Below, piece by piece: positions 36,868 through 47,975 of a DNA stretch of 64,000 nt. Under the pieces are notes generated by a model. The model saw only the letters and a list, made by a program, of their open reading frames with translations. It had not been told where the DNA came from and searched no databases. The translations under genes were made by a program, and so were the position numbers. Each line of letters opens with the position of its first letter. Within the stretch, counting starts at the first letter, position 1. Origin of the DNA: Phoenix dactylifera (taxonomy: Eukaryota > Streptophyta > Magnoliopsida > Arecales > Arecaceae); NCBI RefSeq assembly GCF_009389715.1, contig NC_052396.1:17938131-18002130 (forward strand). Direction: 5' to 3'.

Positions 36868-37637
36868 TAAATAAAAAAATAAATAAATGCATAAATAAAT
36901 ATGTATATAAATAAATGAATAAATAAAATAAATAAATAAGATAATAAAATAAATATATTTCAATGAAATAAAATAATAAATAAATAACTAAATAAAATCA
37001 ATAAATAAATAAAAAGAAAAATAATGAATGAGTGGCAAATAATTTGATCTAAATAAATAAATAAATATAATATAATATTTTACTCTAATAATTATAATAT
37101 TTTGTATCTTTATTACTGTATTATACTATAAATATAATATAATATTATATTATATCATAATACATTGATATATTATGTTAAATAATTTAATATTATATTA
37201 AATTATCATGCTATAGTATAGAATGTTATATTACTATATTATAATAATATTATATTACATTATAGTAATATTATACTATATTATATATTTATATATTAAT
37301 ATATGTTATATTTTATTATGTTCTGTTGTATAATCTATGCAATGTCCTTTTTGGCAATTTTGTTGTACAAAAATACTTTCTCAACTTGTAAGTGCCACAA
37401 TACCTTATAAATATAGTTACCAAACAGTAAACAACTTTTTATAAAAGCTCTACTTTAGAAAGCTCTATTTCCAATAGCTCTACTTTCAAAAGCTTTATTA
37501 CCAACAACTTTTCTAAACAGGGCCTTACTCAATTACTCGGTGAAGTTGCCAATTAATTAAAAAAAAAGAAGAAGAAAGAGAGATGAAGCCGGTGGATGTA
37601 TTTGCGCTAAGAATTTTGTGAAGTAGCCTATCAATTA

Positions 37638-37664
<27 letters not shown>
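37638..37664 (+). repeat. (AG)n microsatellite
   Basis: A run of about 13 AG dinucleotides between the nested transposons and the MITE. No other feature is recognised in 37525-37957. Confidence 0.95.
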
Positions 37665-37668
<4 letters not shown>

Positions 37669-37960
37669 TCGATCGAAAGTAGCACCAAGAAAGACCAAAG
37701 AATACATTACTCGAATGGCTTCAAATGGCGTGCCCTGCCCTCGCATCTCCCCAGACTAGAAAGGAATTAAGCTACTCCACTAGAGCACCATAAGCCGTGA
37801 TACTTCGCACCAGACGCTCATTTCACTGGTTCATCACTGCTGGGGAATTTTCGCCCGATCCTTTTGGAAGGTCAAGATTGGTGGAGCACTTTAGAACAAG
37901 ATCCTCCCCCCGAGAATAAAATGGACCAACGAAAGACATGGGCAGACAGCAATCCACTAG

Positions 37961-38413
37961 GGGCTCGTTTGGTTCGCGGGAAGCATTTTTCTTCCTAGGA
38001 ATATGATTTCTGGAAAACAAATTCCTAGAAAGAGGATGCCTAGGAAAGTACTTTTGGCATGTTTGGTTGACCAGGAAAAAGTGACAAATTTCCAAGATGC
38101 TTATGTTTGGTTGGCCATCCACTTTCCTAGGAAAGTTATATATAATTCCTATTATGCCCTTAATAAAATTTAGGTTTTTAATGCCTCTTTAATGCTTCTT
38201 TAATGCTGAAGGGACTTTTTGGAAAAAAGTAAAAATGGAGCGATTCCCGCCTCATGGGAAAGACTTTCCCATGAAATGTGGGAATCACATTCCCATGGGA
38301 ATACAACTTTCCCTTCTCTCTCCTTTGAAAACTCCAACCAAACAAGAGGCATTTCATTACTTTCCCGTTGACCACACTTTTCCTCATTCTTTTCCCGCAA
38401 ACCAAACGAGCCC
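37961..38413. mobile_element. 453-bp MITE with TAG target duplication
   Basis: The left end GGGCTCGTTTGGTTCGCGGG (37961-) is mirrored by the right end, whose reverse complement reads GGGCTCGTTTGGTTTGCGGG, one mismatch in 20. TAG flanks both sides (37958-37960 and 38414-38416). The inside holds several imperfect inverted copies of TTCCCATG/CATGGGAA and no coding frame. The size, TIRs and 3-bp duplication fit a Tourist-like (PIF/Harbinger) MITE. Confidence 0.85.
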
Positions 38414-40001
38414 TAGAAGATCACTAAGGGCCCGGTATTGCTTTAACCTTCGTGCAGACCCCCCCCCCCCCCCCCCCCACCAAACTCAGTGAGTGTTACT
38501 TGTCCTTTTGTGTTCAATAATACATACATACATACATATATGCTTTCCAGCTTGTATCAACTGTTCCTTGATTGTTCCTGTCCAGTTTCTCTCCTCTTAT
38601 ACTCTCTAACAGGATAAGGCTGTAGCCAAAAAAAAAAAAAACAAAAACAAGAGGTCATCCATAGATCAGTTTTCTAGATGATAGCTAGCTTACTAATAAA
38701 ATCTCTTGATAGTTATATTAAATATATAAAATTAATCTGTCCTTTTTGTAATTTAGGAATACTTGAAGATGGATACTAATGGGATTTAGTTCATTAAAAT
38801 TAATGGCTTTGTTGTCTAAGCTCAATAGCTCAATTCTTTGTGTTCATGTGACACAAAGAAGTTGGACAATGATGTGCATATTGGCATCATATCAGCATGG
38901 AGGAAACTAAGGTAAGATAGGAATGGAGTGTCTACATTTTTTTAAAAAAATTTTATAATGAATTTCAACTTTTTCGATTAGTATATGAAAAGTTTTTGTT
39001 TTTTTGAGCAAAATGATGGCAAGCCATAACTTATTTCATTGATTAAAAAAAAAGGTTGGAGGGAAGCAAAAGCAAACTTAACGCTCAAAGAGGGAAAAAA
39101 GAATAAACCAAAAGGGAAAAAGAAGACTTCGATGCTCAAATATGTAGATACTAGTCATCTCCACTACTCTTTTATACATACAAAATGGATCAAAATTAGA
39201 TATCATGCGAAAAGTCTGCCCCAAACTAAAGCAAGAACAAGATGATATCTGAGAAATTAAATAAATAATTAGCGTGGAGGTGAATCAAAACGCATGAATC
39301 TAGTAAACCTGAACTTTAAAATCGTGTTATCAGTTGATCTTAAAAATTTATAGTAACAGGAAAAAAGATAAATATCTACCTATTTAACAACCAGAAATTC
39401 TGAGTTCAAATATTTGAGTCTATACATATGTACGTAACTCTAGTGCAAGAGGAACTCACTCTCTTTCTCTCACAAATGATAGGAAAAAGGTCAGTAATAT
39501 ATAATAGATTTTTAAGTTGTTGAATGGAACAACAACAATCAATCAAAGTAGAGTCAATTCTTGTTGATCCTTGTGAAAAATAACTAAATAATTAAATTCA
39601 AGGAAGGTTTTGGTCAATTTGTGAGGTAGAAGTTCAGTGTCTTCATCAATGCTGTGGGGCAATTTATTGAATATAGCGATGCCAACCCATTACATAACGT
39701 GCTAATTCCATATTTTTTTAAAAACTGAAATTCCATCTTTCTAAGAGATGGTGATATTAGAAATTTTTCTCTTTTCTCGACTCTACATATAAAAGTAAAA
39801 CAGGCCGATCAGTTTAATCAAACTACGCATTTTCAGCTAACAAAAGATCAAAGAGATGCTCGCAAAGAGTATAAAAATGGTGACACTTGATTTTATTTCT
39901 TAGGCATGGTTTGCATGAATGGCGAACAACATCAGTGACAGGCTAGCATAAGTTTGATGCACTTGTTCAATTCTTATTTTTTGGATCCAAGGTGGCTGAT
40001 A
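38414..40001. other. Intergenic DNA with C20 homopolymer
   Basis: AT-rich spacer downstream of the pectin acetylesterase gene. It includes a C20 run at 38459-38478, a short CATA repeat near 38523 and an A-rich tract near 38630. No gene is recognised. Confidence 0.55.
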
Positions 40002-43000
40002 TTAATCAATTTCACGGTTGTGACATGTCGGGTTGCATGGATAGGGGCAGTCGATCTTCTGAACGGCACTCCGGCCATAAAACCAGTCTCCAACTGCTTT
40101 TGCAATTGACTGCAAAAAAGAGAAAAATAAGAAGATAAGACAGACTATAAAAGATATATACTGGGAATAATCATAAATTCCATTTTGTAAGCATAATATT
40201 AAGTAATCTCCATTTAGATACAAAATCCTCGGTTCGAAGGCAACATAACAGCCTACAACATGCAACAATATAATACATCTATAACAAGAGTGAAAAGTTA
40301 CAAAGAAAATAAATAAATGCATCAGTAGCCTGCAACTGCATTATAATTCTAATCATCCCATTTCGGGCGCAGAAGTTATGACAGAATACAGAATTCCTCA
40401 AGAAAAAAAGAAATTAGTGATTGACACATGAAAACTGCCACCTCTGTATATTTGTAATTAAGTGGGAGATGGTTTAGCTTACCATCCTATCTATAGCAGG
40501 AGAATTACTGCTTAACCATGTTTCCTGAGCCCCTGATTGGCAGTGGGAATAACATGAGTCTATAAACATGCCTACTGATGGAGAATTCCTGGGCAGTGCA
40601 CGTAGAAACTCTGATCTGAAACCTGTCATAACATCAAAAAATATGTTAATCTCATATTCTTCAAACACAACAGAACTGTTCAACTGACCTGGAGAAACCA
40701 TAATCTCCAATTAAATTAAACCTGTAATAATTCATGACTCCCAATTATTAAATGATGATGTACATGTTGCTGCTTCTAAGTCATAACTAGGCAATAAGGA
40801 AGAATTTGTAATTGGGCATACTATATATGGATCTTGATACAATATCTGTTTTAAATAATAATGAACGCATGACTTGCTAATAGAATTTCTGTTTATAGAA
40901 TTTCAGTGTTGGAAACTCTGAAAATCCAAGCCAGACCGGCGACTTGCCATACAAAAGAAACTTTCAGTGATCGGTATCAACTTAAAAGTGCTGACCTTGC
41001 AGGGCCTGAAGTTGGCTTGAAGAACACTTCTTTATATCAAGCTTGCATTCACTCCAAATTTTACGGGGATCAGAAGGACTTGGTGCAAAAATGTTCTTGA
41101 TCTGCAATTTGAGACAATTTATTCACTGCTCAGATGTTTTGTGAAACAAGCAATGATCTTTCAGTATATCTTTGGTCAAAAAAGGTTCATTCAGCATATA
41201 AGACGTTTCTAAGAACTGCAGAAAGGTTCAAGTCTGTTCTTCCATGGTAAAAGTCGGTGGGTCATCATCTTGGAATATTAAAAGAGCATATGTGATATAC
41301 TAAAGCAAAGATCTTTTACTATATCTTGGGTGCATTAAAGGAAAACCATGGTATAACAGGGGCTTGAAGTATAGAATATAACCTCATTTACAGGGGCTTG
41401 ATAAGAATATTTAGTTAGCTGAAGAAAGATATTGCGGCTATTGTTTCAAAAATAATTCAGCAGAAAAACTCTTTGGGTTCATTAAGCGTGATAAGTCAAA
41501 AGCAGCAAAATATATTTGAGGAAATTGTTACCTGCCATGCATCATATGCTGCATTTAATATGAAAAGTGGCGTGCGCATATTCTGCACCACATACTGTGG
41601 GAAAAAGCACTGCATATACATTTAAACCATGTTGGTAGGATGGTATTCTAAGGTTCATAATACCACAATTTTTTTTTCTGGTAATGCCTTAATACCACAA
41701 TTGAGAAAAATATTACTTACCAGGCTTGGCGGAAACCTTGAAGTGCATGAGGACGGCAAATTCTTTGCTGATCCCTAGAAGAAATACAAGTTCCAACTTA
41801 GCATGCATTATTAAATATTACTATTAAGACTAGATGATATTACATAATTTTAAGCATGTCAGAAATGATATTATTATTTAAGAAGTAATTACACTGGTCA
41901 TAAGTTTATCTCGAGTTAGAATCTTCTATTTCCTTCTAAAACCATCTCATGGGCAGGGGCTTGTCACTGACCCAAACAGTACCATGAATACAATAGTTGG
42001 GTTTATATATAGTCAATAAAAAAGAACTAAGTAAACTTACATGGGTGGTCACAACTTGATTATAGAAGTCTTTGATCGTCTCTTTTCCAGAAACATCCTT
42101 CCTGTCATAATATTGCCAAAGAATGTCATGCTCGGATTTTTTTTTTTTTATTAGCAAAGTTCGATAACCGGGAGTAGTTCTCTGGTATAATGAGCAAATT
42201 CTAACATGGAAGCACAGAATATGAGCGTACGCATCGATAAAATAACCAGCATCTGAGAAGCATTTAACTCTTGCACCAGCTGGTAGAAGATCATGAAAGC
42301 TGTCACAGTGTAGTATGGATGCCAAACCACCAGCTGAACAGCCAGAAAGAAGAGCCTGCAACCATTCTTCATACTATGAGGACACCATATAATACAAATA
42401 AAACATTTGGCTACTTTACAGGAACCCACATTTTGTGCTTTGTTCATCCCCTTTGCCAATAGTTCGTCCATAATAGCACGCCAAACCCTAGCTCCTCTAA
42501 AGTGAAGATTTGTTGCCTAATTAGATGATGACATAGAGTCCAACATTATATTCACAAATTCCCGATTTGTAAATAAAAGAGAAAAATATATTAACCAAAT
42601 AGCAAGTATAGCACATTTTGCATAAATGCAATGCAGAACAGACTTACAGGATTTACTGCCTCTATATCACCGGTAAATGATGAACCGTCACAGTATCGAA
42701 TCTTTACCTTGTTCCAGTTATAGAAGTCTACATGTATCCCCAGAAACATTAAAAATGCAAGGAAATTAATTAAATGCAGCAACAGTGGATTGCTAAAAAT
42801 GAATGTAAAACTTAATCTCAGTGACCAATTTTATAAAATATAGGTAAATATGTGATCACTTAGTTGTGATATATCAAAGAGAACCATTTACAAATGGCAG
42901 GTGACTACAGTAACAAACTAGCCCTTTGGAGGGCAAAGGTTAATAGTTAAGAAGAATAATTAGGTGTCCTCTAGCAAGGACTTGCATTTGGAGTCCAAAG

Positions 43001-44980
43001 AGCAAATAATACTATTAATGAAGTGGTTGACACTGCATACATAACCAGGACTTTTCAAAAACAATTGTACTACTTGCAGAACAAGCCATCCCACCATATG
43101 TGTGAGGAGATGATAGACTCATAGTACTAAACCATGGAGCCCCTAGTTTCCATTAAGCAATGTAAGGCCCTTCTTTGTATAAAGTGACATACCGGATATA
43201 CCTGAGAGAAACATTCCTTGGTTTTGTTGTCTCATGGATTTTTTGCATATGAAATAAACGGAGTAATGGGTAGTTTTCATTAATTCACATGATTTGCATG
43301 CAACTTTCCTATCTGCCAGTCGATTCATCCAGAAGCCCATAAAAATATTTATGCTTTATTTTTTTTTTTCATCATTCAGGATTCTCTAGACCTTGGAAAT
43401 TAGTTCACCTAACTTCATTCAGCTGTGGGATATTGGAAATTGGATAATGCGGCTTAGCCGAGAATCAGCTATCCCTGACCTAAGAAAACCTGAAGTACAC
43501 TTATCCAGCCTTCATGACAGCATAGCTTCATCTAGGTTTGGTCAGGTAAGTTGGTATGAAGTTGATTATTTCGCAATGTTTTAGATGTTCCTTTCGCCTC
43601 CGGTTCAAACTGGGTTGCAAAAGGGTCATTTGGAAGAAACATCTGGAATAATGGGAGAATTCAGCCGCTTATCTATACAAGGCCTAGAGAATTTATTAAA
43701 AGCTCTCCTTTTCCATCTTTTTTTTTTGCATTCATTAAAAGAATAAATCTCTAGAAAACCTTCATATACTCATTATACCCAACTGCAACATAAAATTCAG
43801 ATTAATTTCATTCACTAGTGGTATTGACAATATCCATCAAAGGAGATAATTGTTGAATGCTATACCAGGATTTAAATTTTGCTGGTTGCCTAAAATTCCA
43901 GAGAAGGAAAGCTGCTTCATATACTTAGAGGAGCCTCTGAAGTTCCCTGTGCGTTCTTTACACTCTTCAACATTACTGCACCATCCTCCTCCCTGAGAAA
44001 GATCAGTTAAAAAAGAAAAAAAAGACATGAGTCCATCTCATAAAAGGTGGAACCCCGGGGAACTTGCGACATCCAACAGACTTAAATTTTTCCTTTGCTG
44101 GCAAAGAATTCGTCTTTGACTTTTAGCAACTCATCACGAGGGTTGTATATTTCTCGTTCCTCTGCACTCTGCAACAAGTATCATGGTAGATTATTTGTGT
44201 TGCAATAAGTATCTATATCCTAGACATTAAAAACTATGTAGAATATCCATGAACGATTCTTGAAGTTGTTGCATTCCTTGTGGATCTTCAGCTCATCTAC
44301 AACAATCATTTCTGGACTGGCAATGGTGATATATGCCAATGTTGGATCTCTTTATACCTCAGACTCAGCAACCAAAGATACCGATTCAGTCAAAATATAA
44401 GAACCTATCGTCACTTGAATATGAGCATCACAGAAGATTGAATATGAGACTCCATACCAATGGATTAACAGAAGAAAGCATATTGTTTCTCGTCCTTATG
44501 AAATGAAACTGGGTGGATCTTCCATTTTTTTTGCTCAATTAAAAAAAAGAAAGAAGAAAGTATTTTAGTTCTAATATTCCAACAACAACGAGAAGATCTA
44601 ACCAACCTCCATGTGAACCAACCAGTTGTTCACCCCTGAGCCAAAACCCGGTGCAAAATGATAAGCTGGGGGACTTCCATCCAAACAGACTGCATATTAA
44701 TTCAGAAACCATAGAGCCAAAGACATGGTTAGATTCAAGAAGAGGAAACGGGGTGTAGTTTCTGAACAAACAGAAAGTCCTAGTAAAAAGAAATCATGTT
44801 AGTCTGATAAAGTGAGAGCAACATTGCAGGTGGTAATGATAAAATTATCCAACCTGCTCCTTTGGCCACAGCAGCTTGCACAAGAGTGAGAGGAACATCG
44901 AAACCTTCCACTTTCAGCGAGATTAGTAGATTTAGTAAGATTAAAAGATAAATCCATGCTCCTGGTTTACCACCAATCAT
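40002..44980 (-). CDS. PAE: Pectin acetylesterase, secreted (CE13 family)
   Basis: Twelve coding exons on the minus strand: 44980-44854, 44689-44607, 43992-43866, 42727-42648, 42516-42430, 42355-42231, 42101-42041, 41774-41721, 41609-41532, 41101-40996, 40622-40483 and 40109-40002. All phases join, giving 391 residues, the usual PAE length. Residues 1-26 form a signal peptide ([18 protein letters not shown]). The Notum/PAE catalytic triad is visible: Ser175 in GCSAGG, Asp271 in NAAYDAWQ and His336 in DSCYSHCQ. The family landmarks [15 protein letters not shown] and CYSHCQ are present, with many conserved cysteines for disulfides. The enzyme removes acetyl groups from cell-wall pectin, which affects wall stiffness and pectin degradation. 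The acceptor one base before the ATG indicates a 5'UTR intron up to about 46155. Which PAE paralogue this is cannot be told. Confidence 0.94.
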
Positions 44981-46155
44981 TCTGCAGGATCAATGTGAGC
45001 ACATTAAAACAGAGCAAGCACCATAGCATCACTACTATAAACAACACATCTGTTAATAATAGCTGCAGCCATGAGGCTCCCTGGAATTTTCAGCCTTTCG
45101 TAAGAAAAACTCGAAGAGTGCGTCAAGAATCTGTCCAATGTTAATGGTTCCAAAATTTAAAATTAATAAAGCAAATTCCTTTATGCCTAAGTAAATATTG
45201 GTGGACGATTAGGTTTTGAATATATGATCGGCAACTGGCTAACAATTAGCACTAACTATAACTCTATAAGTACTTTTTCCTTTTTTTTCTGTTTCTTTAC
45301 TAAATGATGAACAAACGTTTATTGGATCAATAAACATCAATTTCTTAACATCTGGAGGAGGAGCTGGAGAAGTCTTGGCAACAAATTTGTTTCCTTTATT
45401 CCTGATTTGATCAAGTGAGCTCTCATCATCCTATTAAGGCAAACAAAACCTAATTTTCTTTACTATAACATCAATATAGCAGTTTGACATGCAGAATTTT
45501 AAGCAGACAACGATAACAACGTTTATATATATGAAGGAACAAGTATGGACTATAACTTATTGATAAATGCTGATTAACAGAAAATTTCAATAGGATCCAA
45601 TATGAGCACAGAATTGGCGACAGCAGTTATGAGCTTCTCATGAAACTGATTTGTTGATTATATTGAAAAGTTCGAAAAGAAAACTGCAATATTTCACAGC
45701 CTGGAAATCCAGATTCCAAACCCGATCACCAAAACTTCCCTTTTATTCCTTTCAAAAGCTGATGCTATCCACTTTTTAAGATTCCAGAAGACAGTGATGC
45801 CCACTCAACTATTTCCCAGATACCCTTCACTGAACTAATTAAAAAAAGATCCAGTTCTTATATTTTTATTCAGGAATCCACTGCCTTCCCCTGCATCTAC
45901 CAAACCACCACTAAAAATTTCAGAAAAAAAAGAATTTTCAGCTAAAAAAAATAAAAACAAAAACAAGACTCCATGACGGGAGCAAAGAAGAAAGGAAAAA
46001 TAAAAAGCAAATCACATCAATAACACCTCACTTAGTCTACTGGGAACTGTTCAGAGGAGCACGGTTTTTTTGCAGAGATATATAAAACAAATGCACAGCC
46101 TCTCCAAGACCAAGAATAGAGAAACTTCAAACCAAATGAAATGCATACAGCTCAC

Positions 46156-46217
46156 CTGAAATATCTGGAGATGGCCCAAACTCCACCATTTAAGATCTCT
46201 TTCTACATATATTTATA
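46156..46217 (-). promoter_or_regulatory. TATA box and 5'UTR exon of the pectin acetylesterase gene
   Basis: On the minus strand TATAAATATAT occupies 46217-46207. About 30 bp downstream a leader would begin and end at a donor ...ATTTCAG|GTGAGC at 46156/46155. The next acceptor, CCTGCAG at 44988-44982, lies one base before the start codon. A short non-coding first exon and a 1.2-kb leader intron are inferred. Confidence 0.6.
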
Positions 46218-47760
46218 CCACCACAAGTTACCACAAAGCCATCTCTCTGTCTCTCTCTAAGGGCTTTCACGTGAAGAAAGACCAAGAGAGGGAGCGGCGA
46301 TTCCTTTCCTCGTTGCTTCGGGGGCTATACCACGACCATCTTCGGGACGAGGCCCACTGTAACTGCGGTTTAGATTTTGCCAAACGGATCTCGGGCTGAT
46401 GAGGTCCGGCCAGAACAGCAGTGTTGGATTCGGCGCCATTAAATGTGGGCTGGTTCGAGCGCGTGTCGAGTATTTTACGCCGTCCAGCTGCAATCTAACG
46501 TAATCTATTGACAGTGTGTTCTTGTCGGCGGCTCATCCGGAATGGCGCCAAATGTCGGGTGGAGCATCCCCGTCGGTACGCGGACCAGAAACCGGTTTCC
46601 AGCTGGTGGTTTATTAATCTTGCCCTATCTATTGTTCACGTGCATGCAGCTCTGATCTTGTCCTATTTATTATTCCCAGTAAGGATAAAAATAAATTAAT
46701 ATATATATATATATATATTATTTAAATTTATTAACATATAAATGAAAATTTAAATATCTGACTAATATTTATATCTGTATTTATATCCGTTAAAAAAAAA
46801 TCTAAATATTTAAATAGGCAGCCGTCCAAGCTGTATATGAATATCTAATTCCAATTATAACGTTATTTAATTTTATATAGCACCTTAAAATTTTTAAAAA
46901 ATAAATATCTATGTTAGCATACTATTAGCTTACTTTATCATTTGCTTAGTAATATTTTTTATTCTATAGTCATAAAATTTAATTATTTAATTTATATTTA
47001 TATTTTTAGTATCTGATTTGTATCCATATCTATTTAAAATAAATATGAATATTAATTTGTACATCTGATTAATATTCATATTCGTATCTATATTTATCAA
47101 ATAAAACAAATATGAATATATATATAAATATATACTAGATCTGATTTAGCTCCCGTTACTAGCTACACAGAAAAAACCTTGAGAAACACCTTAGTTGTCT
47201 CTCTCCTGTCATACAATGAAGACTTGGGAATAACCTACAGACTTCAAGCTTATGTCCACTGGTTGAGCTACTCTTTATCTTTAATCTGGTTGGTAGGCTG
47301 TCGTCCTATGGTGAGAAGGAAATGGACTCCAATCATTGCTCATCTCCTTTGCATTGGGATAGCAACATCAAACTGCCATTCCTCTTGATTAGCGATCATT
47401 TTTTGCGTCAAAATGCTTCAGAATATAAGAAATGTCTACATTTTCCGGCATATACTCAATCGGCAGGAATTTAATACAAATAACGGTATGTATGATTGCT
47501 GCTTAGGTAGCATGAAACATGTTCTCCATCTTGTTTTGCTTCACACATATTTACAAATTCTTGTTGCTTTTCTATTTTTAAAGTCAATAATTACCTAACC
47601 ATTTATTTCATTCAGAAAGTACATGAATGAAATAAATATTCCATGGCTTCCTTTTGTGCGGTCCATGAGTTGGGAGGTCCACATGACATGCCACATTGCA
47701 GCCAAACAAGACCTGCCCTTATTAAACAAGTCCTGATTGGAATCCCTTATATTCAGACAA
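46218..47760. other. Divergent intergenic region between PAE and CCR4-4 genes
   Basis: The left part is the PAE promoter, and a moderately GC-rich block at 46260-46560 may include regulatory sequence. It is followed by very AT-rich DNA with a short TA run near 46698-46718. No gene is recognised. Confidence 0.5.
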
Positions 47761-47764
47761 TTAT

Positions 47765-47823
47765 AGCCCAAAGCCATCTCATGGGCTGTTCGGCCCAGGG
47801 ATCAATTGGACTCAAATTGGGCC
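47765..47823. promoter_or_regulatory. Cluster of site II (TGGGCY) motifs upstream of CCR4-4
   Basis: AGCCCA (47765-47770), TGGGCT (47782-47787), GGCCCA (47792-47797) and TGGGCC (47818-47823) lie 150-210 bp before the start codon. Site II motifs bind TCP factors and are typical of plant growth and housekeeping promoters. Function here is inferred. Confidence 0.5.
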
Positions 47824-47975
47824 TTCATGCCTTTTGGGACTGCTTGGCCCGTTAATTCAGTGGAGCCCGCTGCTCCAATTCAATCATGCAACGGAGCGCC
47901 GCCATCGTTATAACCGACCTCAGAGCGGAAAACGGCCATATCTCCTCTGCACGAGCCAATCTAAAGAGAGAGGGG

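Larger units (their letters stand above)
32902..37524. mobile_element. Outer TIR element hosting a nested hAT transposon
   Basis: The left end GGCCTTGTTTGGAAAA (32902-) and the reverse complement of the right end GGCCCTGTTTAGAAAA (-37524) form imperfect inverted repeats with two mismatches in 16. Flanking trinucleotides TCA and TTA could be a 3-bp target duplication with one change. Subterminal phrases AAAGC and GTTTGGTAA recur in both arms. Without the nested hAT the element would be about 1.5 kb, with a GC-rich core and no transposase, so it is non-autonomous. The superfamily is uncertain: GGCC(T/C)TGTTT ends and a 3-bp duplication fit PIF/Harbinger-like MITEs. Confidence 0.6.

Noticed and set aside
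36565..36963. Phe/Leu-rich 'membrane protein' frames and Lys-rich frames at the same place
   Set aside because: They come from the 141-nt polypurine tract and AAATA repeats and are low-complexity artefacts.
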